From an uncultured bacterium (GTDB taxonomy: Bacteria; Bacillota_I; Bacilli_A; RFN20; CAG-826), in assembly GCA_949297305.1 (NCBI GenBank), contig CASFSG010000006.1:1-41545 (forward strand): a stretch of DNA of 41,545 nucleotides, in the 5' to 3' direction. A program made the translations under genes and the position numbers. Of the stretch, positions 24,921 to 33,943 are shown piece by piece. The notes beneath the pieces are model-generated. The model saw only the letters and a program-made list of their open reading frames with translations, was not told the DNA's origin and made no database searches. The first letter of the stretch is position 1, and each line of letters opens with the position of its first letter.

Positions 24921-24952
24921 AAGTACTGTATATAAAAAATGAGGTTTAGTTT

Positions 24953-25789
24953 ATGAAGAAATCAATACTCGGAGTTTGCTTATTGTTAAGCTTATCTTTA
25001 GTAGGGTGTGGCGAAAGCAAAAATAATTCAAATTCATCTAGCTCTGAAAATAATAGTGGCGGTTCAACTGTGGAAGAAGATCAATATCCATTAAGGGAAC
25101 AATATGTATCTACTAATGATTTGACCTTTGCAAAGGGAGTTTCAATGGATGAGATAATTAACTATTGCGATGCTCATTTAGAGGATGATACGTGGCCTAG
25201 GGTACGTAAATATAATTATGAAGAATTGGGTTATTACGATGACGAATGGTTTGTTATGGGCGAGTACGGAGCAACTTATTGCTATAAATACTATGACGGA
25301 AGGAACTTTTCTAATGGCAATCTATTCTATATGTCTGAACTTTATATTTTGCCTGAATTAGATAAATTCGTTCTTAATTACAACAGATATGACTATGAGA
25401 ATTTAGAAATTGGAAATAGAGTGGTTGCCTATACATATCAGTGGAATGTAACTTTTAATTTTGACATTGATGAAGCTGTAAGCAATGTGAATTTTGGTGG
25501 TACATATGCTTTTCAAGGAGTCAAGCTTCCAGATGCAGAAATTGTTGCTTTAAATAGTATTGCTTATTTATATCAAATCGATTATATGATTCCTCCATGT
25601 GATTTAGCTTATCCTGTTGATAGCAGCTATGTATATGGTATTCAGGACCCATCAAGCGCTGATAATGTAACTGAAGATTATCTCGATGAGCAAGCTACAT
25701 CATTGTATAACACATTGGATGGTAGATTTAGTTTTGTTGATGAATTCTTGAAACTTGTTAATTCAACTTATAGTTTATTAAATCAATAA
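24953..25789 (+). CDS. Lipoprotein inserted in the phage cassette (probable moron)
   Basis: A 278-residue surface lipoprotein: signal peptide with lipobox LVGC (C19), then a Ser/Asn/Gly-rich linker (about residues 22-40) and an acidic, Tyr-rich globular part beginning YPLREQYVSTNDL. Four Cys are present outside the lipobox. I recognise no family. GAGG lies 10 bases upstream of the ATG. It sits between the terminase remnant and the portal gene, where most phages have nothing, and has its own promoter and a possible terminator, so it looks like an independently expressed cargo gene. Expression may vary with the G-run in its promoter. Confidence 0.7.
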   Translation: MKKSILGVCLLLSLSLVGCGESKNNSNSSSSENNSGGSTVEEDQYPLREQYVSTNDLTFAKGVSMDEIINYCDAHLEDDTWPRVRKYNYEELGYYDDEWFVMGEYGATYCYKYYDGRNFSNGNLFYMSELYILPELDKFVLNYNRYDYENLEIGNRVVAYTYQWNVTFNFDIDEAVSNVNFGGTYAFQGVKLPDAEIVALNSIAYLYQIDYMIPPCDLAYPVDSSYVYGIQDPSSADNVTEDYLDEQATSLYNTLDGRFSFVDEFLKLVNSTYSLLNQ

Positions 25790-25816
25790 TTCAAACATTG
25801 TACTTAGCAATTTATT

Positions 25817-25845
25817 GGAGCTCTTAATCGGGCTCTTTTCTTTTG
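25817..25845 (+). terminator. Possible terminator after the cargo lipoprotein gene
   Basis: GAGC (25818-25821) and GCTC (25832-25835) form a short stem followed by TTTTCTTTT. The stem has only four or five pairs, so efficiency is doubtful. Confidence 0.4.
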
Positions 25846-25875
25846 CTCGAATTTAGAAAAAGGAGGAGTTTCTGT

Positions 25876-27123
25876 GTGATTTTTAAAAGAAAAAAGAAGA
25901 AATTAGAGAATTTTGATGCTATAGGTTTGATTAATGATATCGCTCTTCCTTTGACACCATTCGGAGGAAAGATTACTAATTCAGATGTTGTTCTAATATG
26001 CATTGATAGGATAGCAAGTCAGTGTGCAAAGCTTAAAGGCAGATGCATCAAAAGAAGCGAAGACGGAATCATCACGGAGAGGAACAAAAGCCTCTCTTTT
26101 TTGTTGAAGTCAAAGCCTAATGAATACATGACGCCTTATCAGTTCATCTATAAGGTGGTCTCGTTGCTCTTATTAAATGACAATGCGTTTGTTTATCCGC
26201 TTTACGATAGGGAGACTTTGGAACTAAAAGCCTTGTATCCGCTTAATCCGATAATCGTCGAACCGATAGTTGATAAGTCTGAAACCTATTATCTGAAGTT
26301 CTATTTTGAAAGTGGTGAGTCTTTTATCCTTCCCAAAGAGAACGTCATTCACCTACGTAGGTTTTATATGAGTAACGACATCTTCGGAGGAAGTGGAAGC
26401 AAATCAAGTCATGAAGCGTTGTTAAAGACTTTAGGGATAAATGATGCCCTTCTTCAAGGAGTGGAAAAAGCAGTCTTTAGTTCATTCCAAATAAAAGGCA
26501 TTCTTAAACTTAATGGCTTGCTTAAAGAAGAAGATAGAAACAAAGCAGTTGAGGCTTTTAATATGGCTATTGAAGGTTCGTCAAAGAACAAGTCTTCAAT
26601 CGTTCCAATGGACCTGAAGAGCGAATACCAGCCGTTGTCTTTGGATCCGAAACTAGTCGATAAAGATACACTCAACTTTATTCAGTCAAAGATTTTGGAT
26701 TACTTCGGAGTAAGCATCCCGGTATTTAACAATTCCTATAACGAGAACGAATTCAACGCGTTTTATGAAACGACCATCGAGCCACTAGCCATTCAGCTTA
26801 GCGAGGCTTTTTCCTTGGGACTACTTACCGACAACGAACTTAAAAGCGGCGCGGAGATAATCTTCTATTCCGAAAGGCTCCAATACGCAAGCTGGACGAC
26901 AAAAGTAAGCGCGATAGAAAAACTCATGTCACTTGGCCTTATGTCTATAAACGAATGCAGGGGACTACTTGGCCTTGAACCTATAGAAGGAGGAAACAAA
27001 AGACTTCAATCCCTTAATTTTGTCGATAGCGATAAGGCAAACAAATACCAAGTTGGCGAAGAAAAGGAGGAAAACAACAATGATAAAGGAAATACGAACG
27101 GCGACTTTGAACCTAACGAATAA
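25876..27123 (+). CDS. Phage portal protein, HK97 type
   Basis: Forms the dodecameric channel at the capsid vertex. The 415-residue length is normal. CIDRIASQCAKL, LKSKPNEYMTPYQFIYKVV, NDNAFVYPLYDR and the IQSKILDYFGVSIPVF segment (where the family has DILRAFGVP) match HK97-type portals, as does the late stretch MSLGLMSINECRGLLGLEPIEGGN. I choose GTG 25876 because AGGAGG lies 9 bases upstream; a TTG start at 25843 would put that site inside the coding region. The end overlaps the protease gene by 44 bases. Confidence 0.9.
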   Translation: MIFKRKKKKLENFDAIGLINDIALPLTPFGGKITNSDVVLICIDRIASQCAKLKGRCIKRSEDGIITERNKSLSFLLKSKPNEYMTPYQFIYKVVSLLLLNDNAFVYPLYDRETLELKALYPLNPIIVEPIVDKSETYYLKFYFESGESFILPKENVIHLRRFYMSNDIFGGSGSKSSHEALLKTLGINDALLQGVEKAVFSSFQIKGILKLNGLLKEEDRNKAVEAFNMAIEGSSKNKSSIVPMDLKSEYQPLSLDPKLVDKDTLNFIQSKILDYFGVSIPVFNNSYNENEFNAFYETTIEPLAIQLSEAFSLGLLTDNELKSGAEIIFYSERLQYASWTTKVSAIEKLMSLGLMSINECRGLLGLEPIEGGNKRLQSLNFVDSDKANKYQVGEEKEENNNDKGNTNGDFEPNE

Positions 27124-27682
27124 TGACGTAGACAAGATGGTCTTAGAAGGCTATGCGATTGTGTTCAATGAGGAAACCTTAATCGGTGATTCTAAGCGAG
27201 GATTCAGGGAAATAATCATGAATAATGCCCTTAAAGACACATCGATGAAAGACGTTCCGCTTAAATACAACCACATGGATAACTTCTTGGTTATTGCCAG
27301 AACGAAAAACGGCTCGCTTAAGCTAGAAGTTGATGAACATGGCTTAAAGATAAGAGCGGAATTGCTCGATACCCAAACCAACAAGGACATCTACAAAATG
27401 GTCCAAAACGGGCTCTTGGATAAGATGTCCTTTGCTTTTACTGTCAAGTCCCAGGAATGGGATAGAAGCGGAGAGATACCGCTTAGAAAGATCACGTCGA
27501 TCGAAAGGTTATACGACGTATCTATCGTAGATCTTCCAGCTTATGAAGGGACTTCCATCTATTCTCGTTCCCTTGATTTCGTGGAGTCGGAATTGAGGGC
27601 CATGGATTTGGAAGAAGAAAAGAAGATGAAGGAACTCATAAGGCGAAAGATAAATCTAAAACTAAAAATCGGAGGTAAATAG
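27080..27682 (+). CDS. Phage prohead protease, HK97 (U35) type
   Basis: Serine protease that cleaves the capsid scaffold segment during head maturation. Start MIKEIRT has AAGGAGG 8 bases upstream and lies inside the end of the portal gene. LKYNHMDNFLVIART carries the catalytic His (H65), and LLDKMSFAFTVK the catalytic Ser (S117), the same order and near-identical spacing as in HK97 gp4. VDLPAYEGT follows, another family mark. Length 200 is usual. Confidence 0.9.
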   Translation: MIKEIRTATLNLTNNDVDKMVLEGYAIVFNEETLIGDSKRGFREIIMNNALKDTSMKDVPLKYNHMDNFLVIARTKNGSLKLEVDEHGLKIRAELLDTQTNKDIYKMVQNGLLDKMSFAFTVKSQEWDRSGEIPLRKITSIERLYDVSIVDLPAYEGTSIYSRSLDFVESELRAMDLEEEKKMKELIRRKINLKLKIGGK

Positions 27683-27684
27683 AA

Positions 27685-28845
27685 ATGAACTTAGTTTTAA
27701 GAAAGAAAGAAATCGAAGACCGCCTCAACGAGATCAGGGGCATGGTCGACAAGGAAACCGACATGGCGAAGCTTGAGGAAATGGAAAAGGAAACCAACGA
27801 GCTTCAAGAAGAAAGGATGATGATCGAAAAGAAAATGAATCTTAACAAGATGACCGAAATCCCTGTTGTCTCTATTAAAAACAATGCAGATTCAAAGGAA
27901 ATTTTGGAAAAACGCGGCATGGATCTCTTGGAAAACAGAACCATCAAGGTATCTAGTGAAGAAATCTTGCTCCCAGAGCACGTCGATGCCAATTTGACTC
28001 CTTATCCATTTAAGCCTTATAGCGAGCTCGTCGATAGGGTCCATACCATCAATCTTAATGGTGGGGAAACCTACACCAAATCGTTTGTAAAATCATACGG
28101 CGTTGCAGGAAACACTGTAGAAGGTGGAAGTTATACTGAAACCGAGCCTACCTATGGCTATGTAACTATTCCTAAGGTCAAGATCACGGCTTATACCGAA
28201 ATCACTGAGGAGTTAGAGAAGCTTCCTGCCATCAACTATCAAGCGGAGGTCCTTAAAAACATCAATGTGTCTTTAAGAAAGAAGATCTCTGAACAAATCC
28301 TTAAAGGCGATGGAATCACTAATAACTTCACTGGTATCTTCAGCGATAAAGCCGATGCCCTTAAGGACAATAAGGACTTGGAGATTGTTGCAATCGATGA
28401 AAACACCCTTGATGACATCGTCTTTGCCTATGGCGGTGAGGAAGCAATCGAAAACGGTGCTTGCTTAATCATCAACAAAAACGACCTTAGAGCCTTTGCC
28501 AAACTTAGAACGCCTGAAGGAAGAAAGGTCCACGCTATCGATTACGTCAACCAAACAATCGACGGCATCCCTTATATTCTCAATGGCAACTGTCCTGCGT
28601 TAAGCGATCCATCCACTAGCGAAGGAACCTATTCCATCGCTTATGGTTCTCTGCTTAACTATGAAGTGCCTATCTTCTCTAACGTCGAGATCGGGAAGAG
28701 CACCGACTACAAATTCAAGGACGGCATCATCTGCTATAAGGCTAGCGTCTTCACTGGCGGAAATGTCGTCGGTTATAAAGGATTCGTAAGAGTTAAAAAG
28801 GGCAAGGCAGCATCATCGACTGCTCAAACCCAAAGTTCTAAATAA
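27685..28845 (+). CDS. Phage major capsid protein, HK97 fold
   Basis: The 386-residue protein has an N-terminal coiled-coil scaffolding (delta) domain (about 1-60, heptads in KKEIEDRLNEIRGMVDKE), then the shell domain: TESFVKSYG-like TKSFVKSYG, ETEPTYGYVTIPKVKITAY, TEELEKLPAINYQAEVL (spine helix) and ISEQILKGDGITNNFTGIF. This is the classic order of HK97-type capsids cleaved by a U35 protease encoded next door. It starts 2 bases after the protease stop with GGAGG upstream. Base composition and codons (AAG, ATC, GAC) are richer in G+C than in the chromosomal genes to the left. Confidence 0.92.
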   Translation: MNLVLRKKEIEDRLNEIRGMVDKETDMAKLEEMEKETNELQEERMMIEKKMNLNKMTEIPVVSIKNNADSKEILEKRGMDLLENRTIKVSSEEILLPEHVDANLTPYPFKPYSELVDRVHTINLNGGETYTKSFVKSYGVAGNTVEGGSYTETEPTYGYVTIPKVKITAYTEITEELEKLPAINYQAEVLKNINVSLRKKISEQILKGDGITNNFTGIFSDKADALKDNKDLEIVAIDENTLDDIVFAYGGEEAIENGACLIINKNDLRAFAKLRTPEGRKVHAIDYVNQTIDGIPYILNGNCPALSDPSTSEGTYSIAYGSLLNYEVPIFSNVEIGKSTDYKFKDGIICYKASVFTGGNVVGYKGFVRVKKGKAASSTAQTQSSK

Positions 28846-29123
28846 TGATACTTGATGTCATTAAAACGAGTCTTGGGATACCTTTAAACAATACCGAAGT
28901 TGATAATGAACTGATTTCTTTGATCGAAGGGGCCAAGGGTCTGCTTAGGTCTTCTGGAGTGGCTGAAAAGTACCTAGAAGACGGGAAGGACTCCTTAGTC
29001 TCTTCTTTCATCTTGCTTTACGTCACGGCTTCCTTTGGCTTCAAAAGTGATGGAAGCTTAAAGGAGCTACCTAAGCATTTCGACTTTCTTTTGAAGCAGA
29101 TAGCATTAACCAAAAATGAATAA
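28845..29123 (+). CDS. Head-tail connector, gp6-like
   Basis: A 92-residue helical protein beginning MILDVIKTSLGIPL with EVDNELISLIEGAKGLL, as in the adaptor family (HK97 gp6 / SPP1 gp15) that sits below the portal. Overlaps the capsid stop by one base. Call rests on size, pattern and position directly after the capsid gene. Confidence 0.75.
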   Translation: MILDVIKTSLGIPLNNTEVDNELISLIEGAKGLLRSSGVAEKYLEDGKDSLVSSFILLYVTASFGFKSDGSLKELPKHFDFLLKQIALTKNE

Positions 29124-29445
29124 CGCATTCTGTTTGAAGGTCGCTCTTTTAGAAGTCAAGGAAGAAGTCGATGGCTACGGGAATCAGAAGTTCAAAGTTG
29201 TGAAAAGGAATGAAGTCTTATCAAGCGAGGTAAGTGTCTCAAGAAATGAATTTTATGAAGCCAGTAGAAGTGGCTATAAGGTTACTAGGGTAATTAGAGT
29301 CAACAATTTTCTCTATAAGGGTGAGCGATACGTCTCAATCGAAAAGAAAATCTATAAGGTGGTTAGGACTTATCTAATTTCCCATCTTTTAGAGCTTACT
29401 TTGGAAGATAGCAAATTAAGTGAGGTGGAAGGATGGCTGGTCTAG
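29116..29445 (+). CDS. Head-tail stopper (head closure protein)
   Basis: A 109-residue beta-rich protein, overlapping the adaptor gene by 8 bases. The ending YKGERYVSIEKKIYKVVRTYLISHLLELTL resembles the SPP1 gp16-type head closure family, where a short strand pair (Y.I..v....) precedes the end. Mostly assigned by synteny and size. Confidence 0.7.
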   Translation: MNNAFCLKVALLEVKEEVDGYGNQKFKVVKRNEVLSSEVSVSRNEFYEASRSGYKVTRVIRVNNFLYKGERYVSIEKKIYKVVRTYLISHLLELTLEDSKLSEVEGWLV

Positions 29446-29819
29446 ACGATTTTGCCTTGGAGATATCGAGGATGATAGAGAAGTCACTCGATTTCGATAA
29501 GGAGATGGAAGACATCATGGTTGATACTGCCAAAGACATAATAACCGACATCAAAAGCACGGCTCCAGTTGGGAAAAGCGATAAGCACCTTAAGGATAGC
29601 TTTGTCTATTTAAAAGAAGGAAATAAAGTCAACAAAAGCGTGACTATCTACTCCGAAACCAAAGGAAGGCTGGTCCATCTTATTGAATTCGGCTTTATCC
29701 ATCGAAGTGGGAAGTTTGTGAGCGCTAGACCCTTCTTAAGGCCAAGCTACGATAAGGAAGCTCCCAAGATGGAAGAAAGGATAAAGGAGGCGATTAAAAA
29801 TGGAGCTGACAAAACTTAA
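29433..29819 (+). CDS. Tail completion protein, HK97 gp10 type
   Basis: The 128-residue protein has TAKDIITDIKSTAPVGKSDKHLKDSF and a later LVHLIEFGFIHRSGKFVSARPFLRPSYD, which is the family signature (APV.tG.L..S and hLvEfGt.....aqPFlrPa). It joins head and tail. Overlaps the neighbours on both sides. Confidence 0.88.
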   Translation: MAGLDDFALEISRMIEKSLDFDKEMEDIMVDTAKDIITDIKSTAPVGKSDKHLKDSFVYLKEGNKVNKSVTIYSETKGRLVHLIEFGFIHRSGKFVSARPFLRPSYDKEAPKMEERIKEAIKNGADKT

Positions 29820-30150
29820 GGAAATCCTAGATAAAGTTGCGCCTAGCTATCACCTTATTTATGAGCCTAGCGATGTGACGGAACTTAAAACGCCGATCAT
29901 CGTCTTTTCTAGGGTAAATAGCGTCTTCAACACTTATTCTGATGATAAGAGCAATTTAAGAGCGACTACCTTTCAAATTAACCTCATTACTAAAGACTCT
30001 AAGGAGATGGACGCCTATTCTAAGAAACTTGAAGAAACTTTAACTGGCTTCGAATTGCCTTTTACTCTTACAAGCGAATATTTAAACGAAAACAAAACAA
30101 TAACTGTCATTTACGAAATAAGAACGGAGGAAATAAAAAATGTCAAATAA
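29800..30150 (+). CDS. Probable tail terminator protein
   Basis: A 116-residue protein between the gp10-type protein and the tail tube protein, the usual place of the tail terminator. TPIIVFSRVNSVFNTYSDDK and FQINLITKD resemble that group's strands. AAAGGAGG precedes the ATG by 9 bases. Function by position and pattern. Confidence 0.7.
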   Translation: MELTKLKEILDKVAPSYHLIYEPSDVTELKTPIIVFSRVNSVFNTYSDDKSNLRATTFQINLITKDSKEMDAYSKKLEETLTGFELPFTLTSEYLNENKTITVIYEIRTEEIKNVK

Positions 30151-30703
30151 GATTACTTTTGGACTTAGAAACGTCCATTATGCTCTTGCCACCTTTACTG
30201 AAGATAACTGGAGCTTTGATACGCCTAAAGAGCTTATTGGCGCGCAGGAGTTTTCTAGTGAACTCGTAGGCGGAACTAGCCAAGTATATGCCGATGATAA
30301 GATTCTTCATACCCTTGTCTCCAATTCCGGGCAGACGATCACGCTTAAGCTCACCGAACTTAGCGACGAATTCAAGAAGGACATCTTCGGCTACATCGAG
30401 GATAAGAACAAGAATCTCATCGAAGTCACCAATGCCGAGGTCAAGACCTTTGCTTTGGGCTATGAGATACAAGGTGACACCAAGGCTCGCAGGGTTTGGT
30501 ATTTCCTTTGCACGGCTACGCCTGTAGGGCAAGCTACCAAATCAAAAGCAGACTCGATTGAGGCCAATAGCGTGTCTCTTACGATTACCGCTAGACCGAT
30601 TGAGATAAACGACAAGGAAGTAATAAGGGTCATTGCATCTAAGGGCGATACCAATTACGACACCTTCTTCGATGCGGTCACCCTTCCAACTATCGAGGGA
30701 TAA
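30140..30703 (+). CDS. Phage major tail (tube) protein
   Basis: The 187-residue protein begins ITFGLRNVHYALAT and contains GAQEFSSELVGGTSQVYADD, YEIQGDTKARRVWYFLCTA and SVSLTITARPI, the pattern of siphophage tube proteins of the phi13 / HK97-like family in Bacillota. Many copies stack to form the tail tube. Gene order (before the chaperone and tape measure) confirms it. Confidence 0.88.
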   Translation: MSNKITFGLRNVHYALATFTEDNWSFDTPKELIGAQEFSSELVGGTSQVYADDKILHTLVSNSGQTITLKLTELSDEFKKDIFGYIEDKNKNLIEVTNAEVKTFALGYEIQGDTKARRVWYFLCTATPVGQATKSKADSIEANSVSLTITARPIEINDKEVIRVIASKGDTNYDTFFDAVTLPTIEG

Positions 30704-30706
30704 AGT

Positions 30707-31054
30707 ATGGAAAAAGAAGTAACAATCGGAAACAAGACGCTCATCCTAAGAAGCTCTTTGTATTCTTTGATTAATTATAAAAACCGCTTCGGGAGCGAGC
30801 TATTTAACGACATCAAGAAACTTGAAAACACCAAGGAAGAAAACATCACGGAGGTCTTGGAGGTCATATTCAGGATCGTCTTTGTTTTAAGTAATCCTAA
30901 AGAAAATGAGACTTTTAGAGGCTTTTTGGATGGATTTGACCTTTCCGTGCTGAGCGACGAAACGACTCTCAACAAACTTTCTAACGCGATAGTCGAACTA
31001 CTTAAGACCGATACGAAGGCAGGAGAGAAGAAAGAGGAGACGTTTCGCGAATAA
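30707..31054 (+). CDS. Tail assembly chaperone, first frame (gpG-like)
   Basis: A 115-residue protein that would coat the tape measure protein during tail assembly. It begins with a short strand (EVTIGNKTLILRSSLYSLINYKNRFG), as in the gpG-like group of Bacillota phages. It lies between the tube protein and the tape measure, where a frameshifting gene pair is the rule. It ends in a charged segment EKKEETFRE before TAA. Confidence 0.82.
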   Translation: MEKEVTIGNKTLILRSSLYSLINYKNRFGSELFNDIKKLENTKEENITEVLEVIFRIVFVLSNPKENETFRGFLDGFDLSVLSDETTLNKLSNAIVELLKTDTKAGEKKEETFRE

Positions 31055-31232
31055 ACATAGCTTCAGCGCGAACATCATATTCAATTTAGGGAAACTTAAC
31101 CTGTCGATTGAGGATAGCAGGCACTTTGATATCGCAACTTATATCGAGCTCATAGAGATAGAAAAAGAGCTCTATAAGGGAAGCGAAGGAAGAAGCGCCA
31201 CGCAATCAGACATCGATACGTTTTTCATGTGA
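30993..31232 (+). CDS. Tail assembly chaperone, second frame (gpT-like), reached by apparent +1 frameshift
   Basis: This open frame has no convincing start and overlaps the end of the gpG-like gene. Its unique part after 31054 reads NKHSFSANIIFNLGKLNLSI and ends in TQSDIDTFFM, like the T part of gpG-T fusions. Entry needs a +1 (or -2) shift between 30993 and 31054. The best slip site is TTT-C at 31043-31046, where tRNA-Phe can move from UUU to UUC; a CGC codon and a TAA stop follow closely. Frame, coordinates and lack of start are seen; the frameshift is inferred. Confidence 0.65.
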   Translation, partial: SNYLRPIRRQERRKRRRFANKHSFSANIIFNLGKLNLSIEDSRHFDIATYIELIEIEKELYKGSEGRSATQSDIDTFFM

Positions 31233-31248
31233 GGAAAGGAGGCAAATA

Positions 31249-33123
31249 ATGGCTGAAACGGTAAGGGGCCTAAACATCAAACTAACGCTTGACGGGAAAG
31301 ACCTGCAAAACGAACTCAATAACATAAAGGCTAATCTCAAAGAGCAGCAAAAGGACCTGAAGTCCATCAATGCCTCCCTTCGCTATGATTCAAGTAATCT
31401 CGACTTATGGAAGAAGAAGCAGGAAGCGCTAAACGGCATACTTGAGGACACCAAGAAGAAACTTGAGAACCTTAAGGAACAACTAGAAAAGGCAAGGACC
31501 GCTTTGGAACTCGGCGAGATATCTGAAAAGGAATTCAACCAGCTTAGGAGGAACGTCCAATACGCAGAAGCAGACGTCGCAAAGCTCAACAAGCAGATAA
31601 AGGAAACCGACGAGAAGATTGATAGTCTAGGAAGTATCGACTTATCTAAGCTAAGCAAAGTCGGCTCAAATTTAACTAAGTATGTGACCGCTCCGATTTT
31701 AGGTGCAGTATCCGCTCTTACGGCTTTAAGCGTTAAAAGCGCAGCCACGGCCGATGAACTTGGAGACATCGCAAGTAAAATAGGGATATCGGTCGAATCG
31801 CTTCAGAAGTGGAACTATGTGGCTAAGGTATTCGCGGTCGAAAACGATGTGATGCTAAAAGCCCTCACCAAGACCAATAACATCTTGGGCGAGATCTCCA
31901 AAGGCAATATTCCTGGATGCGTCACGGCTTTGGATACACTTGGGATAAGCTATGAATCACTAAACGGACTTAGCGCAGACGCGGCATTCGAAAGAATAAG
32001 GAACGCTTTAGCAAATGTCGAAGATGAAACATTAAGGGTAGGTCTTGCCAACGAGATATTTGGCGAAAAGATAGGAACCGACCTTCAACAACTTTTAAGC
32101 GCATCATCTAGCGAAATAAATAACTTCAAAAACGAATGTGAGGAACTAGGGTTCATCACCGAAGAGGAAGTGGAAAGCTCGGCTAAATTTAATGATGAAT
32201 TAGATAAAGTTAAACAACAGCTTCAAACCTTAGGGGTAGAACTTGCCCAGATCTTGCTTCCCATCATGACTGAGTTCTTGACCACTCTTAAAGACTCTAT
32301 CATCCCTAAGATTAGCGAATGGGCGAACAAGCTCTCCAACATGAACGATACGAAAAAGAAGACCATCCTTGTTGTTTTGGGTTTGGTAGCAGCAATCGGA
32401 CCTGCGATAAAGATAATCACGACCGTGGTTCCTATCGTTAAAGGACTCTCGGCTGCTTTGACGGCAACAGGCACTAGTGGGTATTTTGCAGGGGCAGGAA
32501 TAAGTGCTGCTACCTTAGGAATAGGTGCTCTTATCGCAATCTTAGTGATGGCTTTGACCCAAAGCGAGCAGTTCAAGGAAATCATTCAAGAGATAGGCGA
32601 ACTTTTGATGCAGCTTCTTGAACCAATATTCGAGATCATGGAGGTCATAAGCGACGCTTTGATGCCAATCATCGAAATGGTGATGGAAGTCTTGCAGGCC
32701 GTCATCAACTTGCTCACTCCGATTTTGGATGCCTTGCTCATGCCTATTTCGGCTGTGCTTCAGGTTATAGGTCAGATACTAAACGCCTTCATGCCTTTGA
32801 TAACGATATTGGCAAATCTTATTAAGTCCGTAATCGCTCCGGTCTTGAAGGTCTTATATACATTATTAGAGCCTATCTTCACGATACTTAATGCAATCAT
32901 CGAAGCTATCAAATGGATCTTGGACCATACGGTCGGTTGGCTCATGGATATCGTTAACGGCGCGATCGATTGGTTTAGCGATACTTTCTTAGGAGGAAGT
33001 AGTAACGAAAATAGTCAAAGCACCGTCAACAACCAGACTACGAACAACGTCACAATCAACACAAGTTCTAGCGAATTTGATGTCGATTCGATAAACGAAG
33101 CATTAGGAGGGAGTTACCTATGA
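31249..33123 (+). CDS. Phage tail tape measure protein
   Basis: The 624-residue protein sets tail length. It begins with a long coiled coil (about 20-130), then a helical body (TADELGDIASKIGISVESLQKW, the tape-measure signature), and a hydrophobic C-terminal half with repeated LMQLLEPIFEIMEVIS-like helices. At about 0.15 nm per residue it would specify a tail near 90 nm. An AGGAAAGGAGG site precedes the ATG. Its TGA overlaps the next ATG. Confidence 0.93.
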   Translation: MAETVRGLNIKLTLDGKDLQNELNNIKANLKEQQKDLKSINASLRYDSSNLDLWKKKQEALNGILEDTKKKLENLKEQLEKARTALELGEISEKEFNQLRRNVQYAEADVAKLNKQIKETDEKIDSLGSIDLSKLSKVGSNLTKYVTAPILGAVSALTALSVKSAATADELGDIASKIGISVESLQKWNYVAKVFAVENDVMLKALTKTNNILGEISKGNIPGCVTALDTLGISYESLNGLSADAAFERIRNALANVEDETLRVGLANEIFGEKIGTDLQQLLSASSSEINNFKNECEELGFITEEEVESSAKFNDELDKVKQQLQTLGVELAQILLPIMTEFLTTLKDSIIPKISEWANKLSNMNDTKKKTILVVLGLVAAIGPAIKIITTVVPIVKGLSAALTATGTSGYFAGAGISAATLGIGALIAILVMALTQSEQFKEIIQEIGELLMQLLEPIFEIMEVISDALMPIIEMVMEVLQAVINLLTPILDALLMPISAVLQVIGQILNAFMPLITILANLIKSVIAPVLKVLYTLLEPIFTILNAIIEAIKWILDHTVGWLMDIVNGAIDWFSDTFLGGSSNENSQSTVNNQTTNNVTINTSSSEFDVDSINEALGGSYL

Positions 33124-33941
33124 GGAAGCTTTATTTACTTAATGATAAAGGTGAGAAGTTTAGCTTTGATTATTCTTCAAAGGTCCTTATTTCTTCAATT
33201 CAAGGCTTAGGATTTACTAAGACCAATACTTATTTCAACTATGACAACATCTATAAGAAAATCGATGAGGAAATACCTACTCAAGACATAGTCTTTAATT
33301 TAGCATTTCTTGAAAAATATCGCGGTTTTAAAGGGTTTTTGTCATTTTTAGAGGGTTCTAAGGAGCTGCTTCTTTATTACACGAGCGACGAGACCAAGTA
33401 CACCTATGTTGAAGTTGAGTCTCTTTCTAAGACTGAGATAAGTGGAGGGACTTTGACCAGTGAACTAAAACTAAAAAGGCTCTCCTATTGGTATAAGGGC
33501 GTCATAAGAGAAGTCGTAATAAACGTAGCCCAAACAGGGAAAATCTATCCTTTCAAATACCCTTATACCTACTCGAAGTCGAGCAAGGGGAAGATGGAGC
33601 TTACCAACAACGGCTACGCGAAAGCGCCTCTAAAGATAACGATTGAAGGGAACGTCTCCAATCCCGAGATAATCGTCACGAAAGGCGAGGAAGAGGTATC
33701 TAGATTGAAAATCTATTACGAGTCCACCGACTGCAAGATAACGGTCGATGCCTTCCCAACCCGTCAATCGATAACGATAGAGGAAAAGGGAAGCGTTATC
33801 GACGCCTATGAATACCAAGACTTCTCGAAGGACAATTTCATCTTTTTGGAACATGGGACATACACATTGATGTTTGTTCCAAACACTCAATCAAATCCAA
33901 AGTGCTCGATCACTATGGTGGAAGGATATTTAGGTAATTAG
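33120..33941 (+). CDS. Distal tail protein (Dit)-like
   Basis: A 273-residue protein directly after the tape measure. It starts MRKLYLLNDKGEKFSF, then VLISSIQGLGF, and the second half is a beta-rich domain (PLKITIEGNVSNPEIIV). This follows the siphophage Dit pattern (first strand, belly loop, galectin-like domain). It caps the tube and anchors the baseplate. Confidence 0.82.
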   Translation: MRKLYLLNDKGEKFSFDYSSKVLISSIQGLGFTKTNTYFNYDNIYKKIDEEIPTQDIVFNLAFLEKYRGFKGFLSFLEGSKELLLYYTSDETKYTYVEVESLSKTEISGGTLTSELKLKRLSYWYKGVIREVVINVAQTGKIYPFKYPYTYSKSSKGKMELTNNGYAKAPLKITIEGNVSNPEIIVTKGEEEVSRLKIYYESTDCKITVDAFPTRQSITIEEKGSVIDAYEYQDFSKDNFIFLEHGTYTLMFVPNTQSNPKCSITMVEGYLGN

Positions 33942-33943
33942 AC

